DNA of 64,000 nucleotides from Argyresthia goedartella. Taxonomy: Eukaryota > Arthropoda > Insecta > Lepidoptera > Argyresthiidae. Position numbers and translations under genes: made by a program. Below the pieces are notes generated by a model. The model worked only from the letters and a program-made list of their open reading frames with translations, was not told the origin of the DNA and ran no database searches. Below, one piece after another: positions 10,241 through 20,344 of this stretch (position 1 is the stretch's first letter; every line of letters starts with the position of its first letter). Where the stretch lies: the NCBI GenBank assembly GCA_949825045.1, contig OX463827.1, positions 8,330,501-8,394,500 of the forward strand, written 5' to 3'.

Positions 10241-11543
10241 CACAGTCAGGTCATAAGTTCTGTCACACAATAAAAACTTTTGAATTTAGAACGCTGGCCA
10301 CAAAAAAGTTTATTGAATTCGAATTTCGAATTTTTCATGAAAATAAAAATGTGTACTTTTAAGAATTATCCTCATTTTTAAGTATGGAGTGGACACTTAA
10401 AGAAGACCGTGTCGCAGTTATTGCGTTGCATCGTTGCGGTTACGCGCCAATTCAGATTTTCGACTTACTGAGAAATTTGAATATAACCAAAAGATTCGTT
10501 TATACGTTTAGACCATAAAACGATACAATGAAGACTCTAGTGTAGATGACAGGTCAAGAAGTAGTCGCCCTCGCTCTGTTAGGACTCCAGCAGTGATAAA
10601 AGCTGTGAAGGCGCGAATTCAAAGAAATCCCATACGTAAGCAGAAACTGTTGGCCCTTCAGATGGGGTTAAGCAGGACCACGGTGAAAAGGGTGTTAAAT
10701 GAAGACTTAGGGCTTAGGGCATATCGAAGAAAAACAGGACATCGTTTGGACGCTCGTTTAATGAACCTGAGACTAAAGAGATGCCGCGCTTTGTTGAAGC
10801 GGTACGCGGGAAAAAAGCATGGGGAAATTCTTTTTTCGGATGAAAAAATTTTCACCGTGGAAGAGAGCTACAACAAACAAAATGATAAGGTGTACGCACA
10901 CAGCAGTGAAGAAGCGAGCAACCGTATTCCGCGTGTCCAACGAGGTCTCCTCGCTCATGGTTTGGTTGGGAGTCTCTTATTGGGGCTTAACTGAGGTACA
11001 TTTTTGTGAGAAAGGCGTAAAAACGAATGCAGTTGTGTATCAAAATACAGTCCTCAAGAACCTTGTGGAACCTGTTTCTCATACCATGTTTAATAACAGG
11101 CACTGGGTATTCCAACAAGATTCTGCGCCAGCTCATAGAGCGAAAAGCACACAAAACTGGCTGGCGGCGCGTTAAATCGACTTCATCCGGCACGAAGACT
11201 GGCCCTCCTCCAGTCCAGATTTGAGTCCGTTAAATTACAAGATATGGCAACACTTGGAGGAAAAGGCCTGCTCAAAGCCTCATCCTGATTTGGAGTCACT
11301 CAAGGCATCCTTGATTAAGGCAGCCGCCGATATTGACATGGACCTCGTTCGTGCGATAGACGACTGGCCGCGCAGAATAAAGGCCTGTATTCAAAATCAC
11401 GGGGGTCATTTTGAATAAACTTTATTACCATAAGAATCTTTGTTTTATTAAGTTCATTTTGCTATATAAATGTTTACATAAATAATAAACATGTCTAAAT
11501 TATTTCATATTGCACATGTGACAGAACTTATGACCTGACTATG
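10241..11543 (+). mobile_element. maT-type mariner, copy A (1303 bp, decayed)
   Basis: The ends CACAGTCAGGTCATAAGTTC and its complement at the right are flanked by TA at 10239-10240 and 11544-11545. The same element occurs at 36231-37539 and, inverted, at 39548-40856. The transposase inside is broken (10384-11418). It abuts the related non-autonomous element at 11548-12335 with only TATA between. Confidence 0.9.
10384..11418 (+). pseudogene. maT transposase pseudogene, copy A
   Basis: This is the homologue of the intact 346-aa transposase of copy C. It starts at MEWTLKEDRVAVIALHRCGY, as the other copies do, because an in-frame stop precedes this ATG. Compared with copy C there is an indel near 10512 that shifts the frame, an 8-bp deletion near 10945, a nonsense codon at about 11173 (GCGCGTTAA for GCGCGTGAA) and a 3-bp deletion near 11355. 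The catalytic blocks (LFSDEKIF; QQDSAPAH) are still readable in different frames. It cannot make a full transposase. Confidence 0.9.
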
Positions 11544-11547
11544 TATA

Positions 11548-12335
11548 CCTAGTCGGTCCTGAAGTTCTGTCACAAGGTTTTTGATAGATAAAAATTAGCA
11601 ATAAACTTTTTCTTATTCGTATTATATATGATTAAAAAGCTTATTTTATACGAATCAAATTGCAATACAATACATTTTGTACGATTATCGCAATATGACA
11701 AAAAACCTTATAACTTGAGACAATCGCGAACCCAAAACACGCCGCAACTGACAAAAATACCACTTACCACAAATTTAATAAAAAAACAGTGTTCCAGATA
11801 ACCAACAAGGTTTTTTTTATTTATTCTGAAACCTCGATTTTAGACCATGCTTAACAACTAGCATTTGATTTTCTGTTAGCTTTCAGTTCCAACTGCTCCC
11901 AAAGAGAACTTTACGTACTTTTTACGTTTTCAGAAAAACGTATAAAAATGATCTTATGGGCAACAAGTACACTACGTAAAATGTGAATATGAAAATTAGT
12001 TTTACCCAGACTTAGTTATCTTATGCTTCAAAATGAAGGTAACGGGTTCAGGGAGGGTTCTGACTAAAATCTCACGTAAGTTTGAAAGGTTTTAAGAGTC
12101 ATGGAAAAAAGATAAAGTGAATCACGTCCGTATTTTTAATTGGGTAAAAAAGTGCAAAATCTATGAAGAAACTAGCATTTGTGTAATATGGCTTTAAGCA
12201 TTTAAATCCAATAATCGTTCTAATTTATCAGTATTTAATGAGCTATCAAACCATATATAGCATTAAATAAAATAAAACTTGGTATTATTTACTATGCGGC
12301 AAAATATTTGTGACAGAACTTATGGACCGACTAGG
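11548..12335. mobile_element. Non-autonomous maT-like element, 788 bp
   Basis: Ends are CCTAGTCGGTCCTGAAGTTC (left) and its near complement TATGGACCGACTAGG (right), flanked by TA at 11546-11547 and 12336-12337. The termini resemble those of the adjacent maT copy (AGTC.GGTC then AAGTTCTGTCACA), but the interior is unrelated and encodes nothing I recognise. I infer it depends on a related transposase in trans. Confidence 0.75.
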
Positions 12336-12419
12336 TATATATAACACACTAAACTTATGCGAGCTATTATTTATTATATTATTATTTCTTTTTTTTTACG
12401 TGACTATGACTTTTAAACA

Positions 12420-12720
12420 AAATCGACTATACTAGACAAAATATGCTTTTTTTAAAGTGATTTAAATCCAAGAAGTGATTCTGCATTTGTGATGTTTTGC
12501 GGTAGTTTGTTAAACATATGCGCTCCCTCAAACAATATACTAGTTTTTCCATAGTTTGTTCTCGGTGCTATTAATTGTATCTCATTGCCACCTCTAAGGT
12601 TGTGCGTGATATTTTTCTTTGTGAAGGTTACTTCAGAGTGAGTTAAGTTATTTAAAATTTTATAAACCAGGATACATGTTTTGTAGTACAGAGTTGTTTT
12701 ATACGCATTAATTTAGTTTC
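12420..12720 (-). pseudogene. LINE reverse transcriptase C-terminal fragment
   Basis: The minus strand from about 12660 reads HSEVTFTKKNITHNLRGGNE, then IQLIAPRTNYGKTSILFEGA and HMFNKLPQNITNAESLLGFK before a stop at about 12465. A basic, RGGN-type segment followed by a FN.LP motif is the usual C-terminus of CR1/Jockey-group LINE proteins. Only the end of the protein is present, as expected after 5' truncation. Confidence 0.7.
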
Positions 12721-13399
12721 TTTATACACTTTCACTGTTGACGTTAAAAAATCTATTCCAAATAGTATATTTTAAAAGAGACCTTATCTTGTTTCAATTG
12801 GGATTTTGCCTAACATAGCAAACACGTTGGGCGTGTGAGTGTGAGTGACACATTTTGTATTTGATGTATGGCGGTCAAAAGGTTAAAGCTGCACGTGTCT
12901 TTTTAAAAGGCTTGGTAAGGCCAGATTTTACCAGATTTTGTAAAACAAACTTCCCAAATTAACTGAATGTTCACCAAAACTTTAGAGCGGACTTTGTAAT
13001 AAACCTAACTTTAGTATCCGGATCACTGTGAAACTACATGGGGTTCTGAATCTGGTGAACATTTAACGTATATGGGAGTCAAAACTTATATACAACATAT
13101 ATTTGTTGCCTTGCCTTGTTAAAGATACAACAGACTTGACCGAAATTAAATAACTGCCTAAAAGATTAATGCAATAAAACATGACACCGCGTGACAATCG
13201 GGATTCGAACCCTAGACCTTTAGCAATAAATGGTTAATCCTATTACAGGAGGAACACTTGCTGTGTCAGACAAGTGCAATATTTGGCGATTTTTATTTGG
13301 GGGCAGTTAAAATGCTGCTATCAGGCATTCGGTATTGCCGATACCACGTTGACTTATTAAGCCGACCAATTTTTGTGGAATATAATTCTACCCTATAAG
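12721..13399. other. Unassigned; one weak tRNA-like B box
   Basis: I see no gene. Read on the minus strand, 13196-13215 contains GGGTTCGAATCCC, a B-box match; a similar context occurs at 18158-18200. This may be a remnant of another tRNA-headed SINE. Confidence 0.35.
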
Positions 13400-13585
13400 A
13401 GAGATGGTATCTAGTGGTTTAACGCTCGCTTTCCACGCAGGCGATGCGGGTTCGCATCCGGTGCTGATCATGACCAATGAGATAAGTAATCTCCATAGCT
13501 GCGGCGATGGGCTAGCCCTCTATCACGCGAAAATGAGTATATTGATAACTGGATAACCGTGGGCGGGCCCAATTTGCTTGTTAAG
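13400..13585 (+). mobile_element. tRNA-derived SINE fragment (head type 1, body b)
   Basis: TAGTGGTTTAACGCTCGC and GGTTCGCATCC (13449-13459) are recognisable A and B boxes. CCAATGAGATAAGTAATCT and the GGGCTAGCCC block follow, as in the SINEs at 51395-51635 and 56612-56790. Confidence 0.6.
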
Positions 13586-13589
13586 TGCA

Positions 13590-14720
13590 ACTAATAATAA
13601 CTAAAATAATGTATTTATCTGGCCAAATCTAAGTCCTAAACTACAGAACAAGGATTTAGTGTCATAAAATGATTTGGATTAATAAAAAAACTGGTATAAC
13701 AAAACAAGAAAGTGCAGCCACCATTCCTTTTTTAAAACCACCAGAGCGGAAATTACGTCACGTGTGCAGTGCAGGGCATAAACTTTAGACAGATTATTTA
13801 ATGCAATGAACCCAAAGAGTTTCATTTATCGTTTTTATCTCTGTCACGTCACCACAAGCGACTCCATGAACTCTGGAGCGATTCGACGAAAGTTATAACT
13901 TGAAAACTAAAATGTAATATTTTTTTAACTAAACCTTTATTTTTGCTAAAATATGATTAAAACAGTTTTTAAAAACCACGTACCAAGCAAATGGTGTCTC
14001 AGCCACCACATGTGGTAAAAAACGTAACTCTAAGTAACGTAAGTTATATGTTATCTTAAATCAACCTACTGTCGGTTTCCGAAAAAATATTCATACAATA
14101 ATACCTGCCTACACCTACACCTTCCTTTCAAACCCTATAAAGCCTATGAAATTCTGTTTGCAGCCGATACCTGTTGGGAAAAAAACAGAAGCACAGTCGC
14201 AGCATTTTAACGGCCCAACGTGAACACCTATCATAGCAGCTACCGACCACCCGCAATCTCAATACAAACTCAACAACACTCCACTACCCTAATGCCTAAG
14301 CTTTAAGGTTCAATTTCCTACAACATTTTTGTTTAAGTTGGTAATACTTATAGCTTTTTAATAGAGGTTCCCAACTGTTGACAACAACTGTGCAGATGGC
14401 GGCCCATGGCTGTGGCTTGAGCTTCATGGTTATGATATGAAGAACTTATAATATATTATGATAAGTCGGTTTATTGAATGCAATAGATGTTATAACGAGA
14501 GATGTACGAGTCGTTGCAAGTGGAGGTCTTTAGTCTCTGCCTACCCCTGTCCCAGGAAAAAAGGCGTGAGCTCAGACGATCGAAACTCTTTGCTTAAACA
14601 CTCTGTGGGCGTGAGCGTATGCCCTGAAGAACGAAACTCTTTGCTTACTTACTGCGTGAGCATAGGTATTGTCCATGTCAAGTTTAATGGCCATTTTTAG
14701 TGAGGTAGACGATGTCGATA
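13590..14720. other. Unassigned DNA
   Basis: No gene or named repeat was found. 14562-14660 holds a short direct duplication (GAACGAAACTCTTTGCTTA-like, twice, 60 bases apart). An open frame at 14458-14700 reads across it and has no protein-like features. Confidence 0.35.
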
Positions 14721-14723
14721 GAT

Positions 14724-15044
14724 GCAAAAAACGGTCAAGTGCGAGTCCAACTCGCGCAAAAAGGGTTTCGTACCACCGTACAATGGTAGGGATGGTATGG
14801 AGTGAATAGCTTGGATTTTACATAGTAAAATGTTGTTTACGAAGCTATTGGTGCGGCTACTTTCACACTCCATACACATAACCAGGTGCATTCATAAGGT
14901 TGTATGTGGTATTGAAAAAATTGTTGTATCTGAGCCCCTTAAATATTTATTTATTCTGTTTTTTAGTATTTGTTGTTATGGGAGCAACAGAAATACATCA
15001 TCTGTGAAATTTTCATCTGTCTAACTATCATGGTTCATGAGATA
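14724..15044. repeat. GGGTTCCGTACC foldback repeat, left piece
   Basis: This matches 57085-57394 closely, including the CCACCGTACAATGGTAGGGA block, and stops at GAGATA where the DD82E element begins. The other piece is at 17282-17367. It lacks the left inverted arm present in the copy at 56931-57480. Confidence 0.75.
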
Positions 15045-17279
15045 CAGAAGTAGTAAATAATCCTTTCCTTTCGTATTTTCTCGGAAATGTTCGTTTTTGT
15101 CTTACTACTTCACTCGCACTCAGTACCCATCGAGACAACGTAGGGAACGGTCGCATTGCAAGAGGAAGTATCTATATAGAGTAGTTAATACCACAGAAAT
15201 ATTTTGTTGATATTTATGTTAGATTTTGTGATAAACTTCATGGACTCGTGTATTAATGCAGGCCACCTATTTTTTTTTTTTGACTTTACATTTCACTCTT
15301 GTCTGTCATTTTTGTAAATAATAAACATTGATTTTATTCGATCCACATTAACAATTTATAACAGACATGCCGAAAGCACTAAGAAAAGGGAAACGTTTAG
15401 ATCGGCAAGCCTGCGAAGTTATTTTCAATATTTATTTATATTTCTTAACTGAAAATGATAAATTCAAACATACCAACTATACTGCTTACTTTTGTAAAGT
15501 CCAAAAACGAGTTTCGGAGGCCAGTGGAATTTCTCAACGAACAGTAAATAAAATATTGCAAAAAGAATACATAAATCAATCCACCTCCAATAGTCCGAAG
15601 TCGGCAAAGTTGGGTAGACCAAATAAATTATTGTGTCTAGGTCTTGACGATTTTGACTACAACGTTATACGCCGATTAGTGTATAATTTCCATTTGATAT
15701 AGAAACAAGTACCTACAATTAAAGCCCTGAAGTCCAAGTTATCCGAAGCCATAAATTTTAAGGGATGTGACTTTACGCTAAGAAAAATTCTTAGAAAAAT
15801 GGGATTTCGGTATAAAAAGTTGAAAACAACAGAAAATTACTTATACGTAAGGTTTTTAGCCGCAATAAAAAAGTACAGATTGCAAGGGAGAGAGATTGTT
15901 TATATGGATGAAACATACATCCATACCTCACATTTGGCAGGTAAAAGCTGGGCTGACTCGTCAGAAAACGGAGTGAAACAGTTAATTTCTAAAGGACAAC
16001 GTCTTATAATAGTGCACGCTGGTAGTAGAAAGGGGTTTATGGAGCATTGTTAATGTATCAGTCTACTGATAAAACAGGTGACTATCACAACGCGATGAAC
16101 AATGAAAACTATGAAAAATGGCTTCGTAATCAACTCATTCCAAACTTAGCTCCACATTCGGTACTAGTAGTAGATAATGCTGCATATCATAATAAGTACG
16201 TAGAAAAACCTCCTAATTCAAATACCAGGAAGCAAGACATGATTGATTGGCTATCCAAACATAACGTTCCGATTGATCCGTCATTAACAAAACTTGAAAT
16301 ATATGAAATTATTTGCAAGTACAAACAAGACTTTGTAGAGTACTCTATAGATAAACTTATGAACGAATATGGACACAGCGTACTAAGATTGCCACCACAT
16401 CATCCTGATTTCAATCCGATTGAAAACATATGGTCTCAAATAAAGGGTAATACGTATCCAAAAGAAACATCAGTATGAATATGACTACTGGGAAACAATT
16501 GGTACAGGAAAAGGTTAATATGATTGGTTCCGATGTTTGGGCCAAAGTATGTGACCACGCCATCAAATGCGAAAACGAGTACCGAAAACACGAACCTGAG
16601 TTGGAAAATTATATGGCTAGTTTTGTAATCACCGTTCATGAAAACTCTGACGATGATACACCAGAAAATAGTTCTGATTCTGACTGTGATATGGAAGTTG
16701 GAAGTATTGTTTCGCATCACACTGTCCACCCCGCTCCTCCTCCTCTTATCCCGCTGTCATAATCGAAGTCGTTCATCCAATTAGAAAATCATATTTATTT
16801 ATATTAATTTGTCTGCTGGTTTGTTTTGTTTTATGTTGAGGTGTCTTTTTTGTTGTCATAGTATTTTTAATTAATTACAAAAATTTATTGTTATAAAAAA
16901 GGTCTGCAAAATCCTACTGTAGTTTTGACTTATAGTTAGACTTTTGGGGTTCCAATCCTTATAGAATCATTAGATCATCCCAACCGGAATTTGGTTTTTA
17001 TCAGTGCGTTTTATTGAAATAAAACGTCCTCAGTAACTAGTTATATTTTTTTTTACCTAACGAATTCTTTATATGATAGAATCGTGGTGGTTTTAACATC
17101 TCAGTGTAATATACGTCAAACGGGCAATTTGACATTTGACATTGATAAATAAAGTATGCGATTTATTTGATACCTACACGTAATTTAATAATTCAGTAAT
17201 TCATAGACACATCGGCACCATTCGGGTGTTATCGTTGTTCCGAGTTTTGCCGATAGGAAAGGATTATTCACTACATCTG
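15045..17279 (+). mobile_element. Sailor-like (DD82E) IS630/Tc1/mariner element, 2235 bp
   Basis: The ends CAGAAGTAGTAAATAATCCT (left) and the complement of CAGATGTAGTGAATAATCCT (right) match at 23 of 25 positions and are flanked by TA at 15043-15044 and 17280-17281. Removing the element and one TA restores GAGATACAGCCTGGTGACAG, exactly as found uninterrupted at 57390-57409. The element therefore inserted into a foldback repeat. It encodes one broken transposase. Confidence 0.88.
15367..16762 (+). pseudogene. DD82E transposase, three lesions
   Basis: This encodes a DDE transposase of the IS630/Tc1/mariner superfamily. The N-terminus (RQACEVIFNIYLYFLTEN, then SGISQRTVNKILQKE) is a helix-turn-helix that would bind the element ends. 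The catalytic residues lie in MDETYIHTSH, VLVVDNAAYHN and HHPDFNPIENIWSQIK. Exactly 82 residues separate the second D from the E, the spacing that I recall defines Sailor-type elements; ordinary Tc1 has 34. An acidic, proline-rich tail ends near 16762. The gene is broken by an in-frame TAG at 15700, a frameshift near 16045 and another near 16475, but otherwise reads through, so decay is recent. Confidence 0.88.
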
Positions 17280-17281
17280 TA

Positions 17282-17367
17282 CAGCCTGGTGACAGACGGA
17301 CGGACGGACGGACAGCGGAGGCTTAGTATAGTGTCCCGTTTGGCACCCTTCGGGTACGGAGCCCTAA
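17282..17367. repeat. GGGTTCCGTACC foldback repeat, right piece
   Basis: It continues the repeat interrupted at 15044: CAGCCTGGTGACAGACGGAC, the GACG tetramers and CCCTTCGGGTACGG, ending at GCCCTAA. It corresponds to 57395-57480. Confidence 0.75.
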
Positions 17368-17700
17368 AGAGGCACACGACAAAATGACGGTTGAATATTA
17401 TCGCCTTTATATCTTATATTTTATTAGTAGGGGAAAAGCGACGGCTATTCCGGGGTAATATGGGGTCGGGTATTCCATTTCATTAATTTATTACTTTTTT
17501 TTAAAAAAAATACGTAAAATTGGTAAAATATGTTCTTTTGTTTTTTGTTTTTTGGTTGATTTTATACTAGAGTATTACCCTGGTTTACTTGTTGGCGCAA
17601 ATATAAGTACTAATTATTGCTTAGAGAAATACAAGAGCCTTGCAATTTTTGCCATATATATCTGGCATATTTTTTTTCGAGAAATGTCAAACCTAGCCCA

Positions 17701-17748
17701 TAAAGGGTGACATTTAATTAGCTGGCCATATTTCGGGGAATGATAGTA
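17701..17748. mobile_element. One end of the TA foldback MITE (copy 3)
   Basis: GGTGACATTTAATTAGCTGG and onward matches the first 45 bases of the MITEs at 3532 and 59256; the rest is absent. 17370-18230 otherwise holds nothing I recognise. Confidence 0.6.
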
Positions 17749-18236
17749 TATAATTTAAAAAATTTAAATTTTAATACAAAACCAAAATACGCCATCCACT
17801 GTTGTTTACGACGCTATCTTCCAAACATCAGTATTACCACAAATCAAAAAAAAATATTAGATTCCATAGGGAAAACAAAAAGTAATACAGTGTTGCCACC
17901 ATACTGAAGTATTTTTACCATGAAGAATAGAAATTATTTTTTTCCATTCATTGAGACTTTTCCATGGCATATAAATAAATAAAAATAAAAATGTATTTTT
18001 TAATCGGCTCGTACTTGGTCGATTTCGCGATCGCGTTAGGAAGCTGTCACTCTCACGGTCTACAGGAACACAATGAAACCCTATTTTTCTAAATCCATCT
18101 ATCCATTTAGTTCTGTCATAATCGTAAAAAACAGTCCGACTCGCACTTGCCTAGTTGTTGTTTGGGATTTGAACCCTAATCCTTTGGCATTTAAAAATAA
18201 ACTCTCAAACAACTGTCAGTCTCAAACAACTGTGAA

Positions 18237-18760
18237 GTCAGTATATTTATGAAAACCTAATGTACGTCCACAAAAATATTGATAAATTTCCTAAGAATAG
18301 CGACAGGCACAATGTCAACACTAGAAATAGGAATAAACTAGCTATACCTACTACTAGGCTCCATAAGGTTAATGTATCTTTTAAAGGGCAATGTATTCGC
18401 TTTTACAACAAAATACCGACTGAGTTACAAGAATTGTCTGTAAATAAATTTAAAAATGTTGTTAAAAATCACTTATGTAAAAAGGTTACTACAAAATATC
18501 AGATTATGTAGAAGACAAGAAAGCTTGGGAAGGTGGTTGCTCCAATTCGGAAAAAAATAACGTATAAAGCTGGAGGTGTCTAGTCGGCTCTTTGCCTCCA
18601 GCATCTAAAACATTGAGGTGACGGAATTCAAATTGAGTTCTATATTTCCCTGTACCTTATACATGTGTTAGTTTAAGACTTGACATTCTCCAAATGTTAC
18701 CTATGTGTTTCTTATGGAAATAAACTCTTTTTGAATTTTGAATTTTTTGAATTTTGAAAT
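18237..18760 (+). pseudogene. LINE C-terminus and 3' tail
   Basis: The frame from 18240 reads QYIYENLMYVHKNIDKFPKN, then NTRNRNKLAIPTTRLHKV and CIRFYNKIPTELQEL, the C-terminal pattern of CR1/Jockey-group LINE proteins, ending at a stop at 18509. The 3' UTR ends in TTTTGAATTTTGAATTTTTT (18729-18748), a short tandem tail typical of such LINEs. The 5' part is missing. Confidence 0.7.
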
Positions 18761-19018
18761 GTATTTTCGCATATGGTCAGCCAGTATTTTTTATATAGTG
18801 ATCCTTTTTTTAAAACTAAGCGGACAATGGTAAATTATTTATCACCAAAACACCTCTATTTTGGACAGTTCAAAAAAATACAATAATACATGCGTATGCG
18901 CCGATATTAGGTCCAACGTGTCTAGAATATAGTCAATTTTACGTATTACGAGGTATGGAAAACTAACCGGGATCGTCGTAGAACTATTCTCACAAATGTA
19001 TCGAGTTAACGGCAAAAA

Positions 19019-19214
19019 GTAACTTTTTTGCGGAACAAATTCCTAGACGCTAACATCTTGACTCTACCATCCCTGTACATATTTGAAATGGCCACCTACG
19101 TTAAAAAACACCACGGACTATATCAACACAGCACAAACGCTAGATGGAAAAATTATTTAATATTACCGGAACTAGAAATTTACAAAAAAAGTCCATATTA
19201 TATGTCAATTTTAA
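19019..19214 (+). pseudogene. LINE C-terminal fragment of a second family
   Basis: RNKFLDANILTLPSLYIFEM followed by YVKKHHGLYQHSTNARWK is a LINE post-RT segment like ILTLPSIYIYEVAIFVK in the LINE at 25466-26620. It ends abruptly where the Helitron-like end begins. Confidence 0.6.
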
Positions 19215-19224
19215 TCTATACTAA

Positions 19225-19480
19225 TCTATACTAATATTATAAAGCTGAAGAGTTTGTTTGTTTGAACGCGCTAATCTCAGGAACTACTGGTTCGAATTGA
19301 AAAAATATTTTTGTGTTGAATAGACCATTTATCGAGGAAGGCTTTAGGTTCATTCAGCTTTCGACTAAAATAACTGTTAATAAGCAAAAGTTACTATACT
19401 TTAAGTGAATTTATGACTGATTTTAAGAAATATATATAAATATAACTCACTCAGTCCTAAGAATATAATTAGTTTTTTAT
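19225..19480 (+). mobile_element. Helitron-like 5' end
   Basis: TCTATACTAATATTATAAAG, preceded by A, followed by GAGTTTGTTTGTTTGAACGC is the 5' terminus I know from insect Helitrons, which start TC and insert between A and T. A shorter copy of the first 10 bases lies at 19215. I could not find the 3' hairpin and CTRR end, so the right limit is arbitrary. Confidence 0.45.
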
Positions 19481-19619
19481 TTAATCTTGTGTAATGACAT
19501 GTAAGCAAACTTTCAGGGTGCATGTACTTTACTTGTATTTACACCTCCACCTGTAACCCCCCCCCCCCATGTACGTGTTTACAAATAAATATAGAATGAA
19601 TGAATATGAGCTAGTTCAG

Positions 19620-19850
19620 TTGTACCAACATCACAGACAAACTAGGGACGGCACGCAGGCGGGCGTAGGCGTTCGAAATTGGAATGTCATAATTTGTCGA
19701 AAATTGATATATTATGGTCATAATGTATCAATGTTCAGATAAGAAATGAGTTTTCACCAAGTAGTATAGTATTATGCTTTCGTAACGTGTAGTTTTTGGA
19801 CGCAGTAAAGAGGGTTTAGATACGTGTGTAGATATAAGATGTTTTGTCGA
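19620..19850 (-). repeat. Interspersed repeat R1 (inverted copy)
   Basis: On the minus strand it matches 24330-24565 over its length and 51775-51930 in part, including the CGACGCCCGCCTGCGTGCCG block and the CATTATGACCATAATGTA palindrome. No coding potential; class unknown. Confidence 0.65.
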
Positions 19851-19859
19851 CATTCACAG

Positions 19860-20275
19860 ATAAATGATTAATTACTAACCAATGTTAAATTCATTTTTAT
19901 CTGTAAATTTCATCATTATAGAAATATCATACGCAAATAGGGTGCAACTGTGTTCTGTAGCTTCCGGTATGTCATTATTAATGTATAGCAGAAACAACAA
20001 GCAGAGCAGGAACTCCTAATATATTTTGACGTAGTTCTGATTTGTTTTCTGTTAGCTCTAGGTTTTTTATTTTTTATATACCTAGTGCCCGATCGCATAA
20101 GTAGGTTTTAATCTATTTCACATTTACCTAGCAGAATATTATGACTGACAAAATCGAAGGCCATTGTCATGTCAAAAAATAATGTAACAGTGGGTGTTTT
20201 CTTATCGATAGCCTCGGCCAAAATTTTTATAAAATTACAGCACGCGAGAGTTGTTGACTTTACCTTCTTACATTT
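19860..20275 (-). pseudogene. LINE reverse transcriptase fragment
   Basis: On the minus strand the order is KKTPTVTLFFDMTMAFDFVS (the RT motif with its catalytic D), then LCLLFLLYINDIPEATEHS and CTLFAYDISIMMKF, where the FADD box has become FAYD. Stops and frameshifts separate the blocks. It lies tail against the start of the plus-strand LINE at 20345. Confidence 0.7.
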
Positions 20276-20344
20276 TGTTAAAAATTATGTGATTCTATTG
20301 TGCATAATTTTTTTGAAATATTTTGATAGTACAGGAACTATAGC

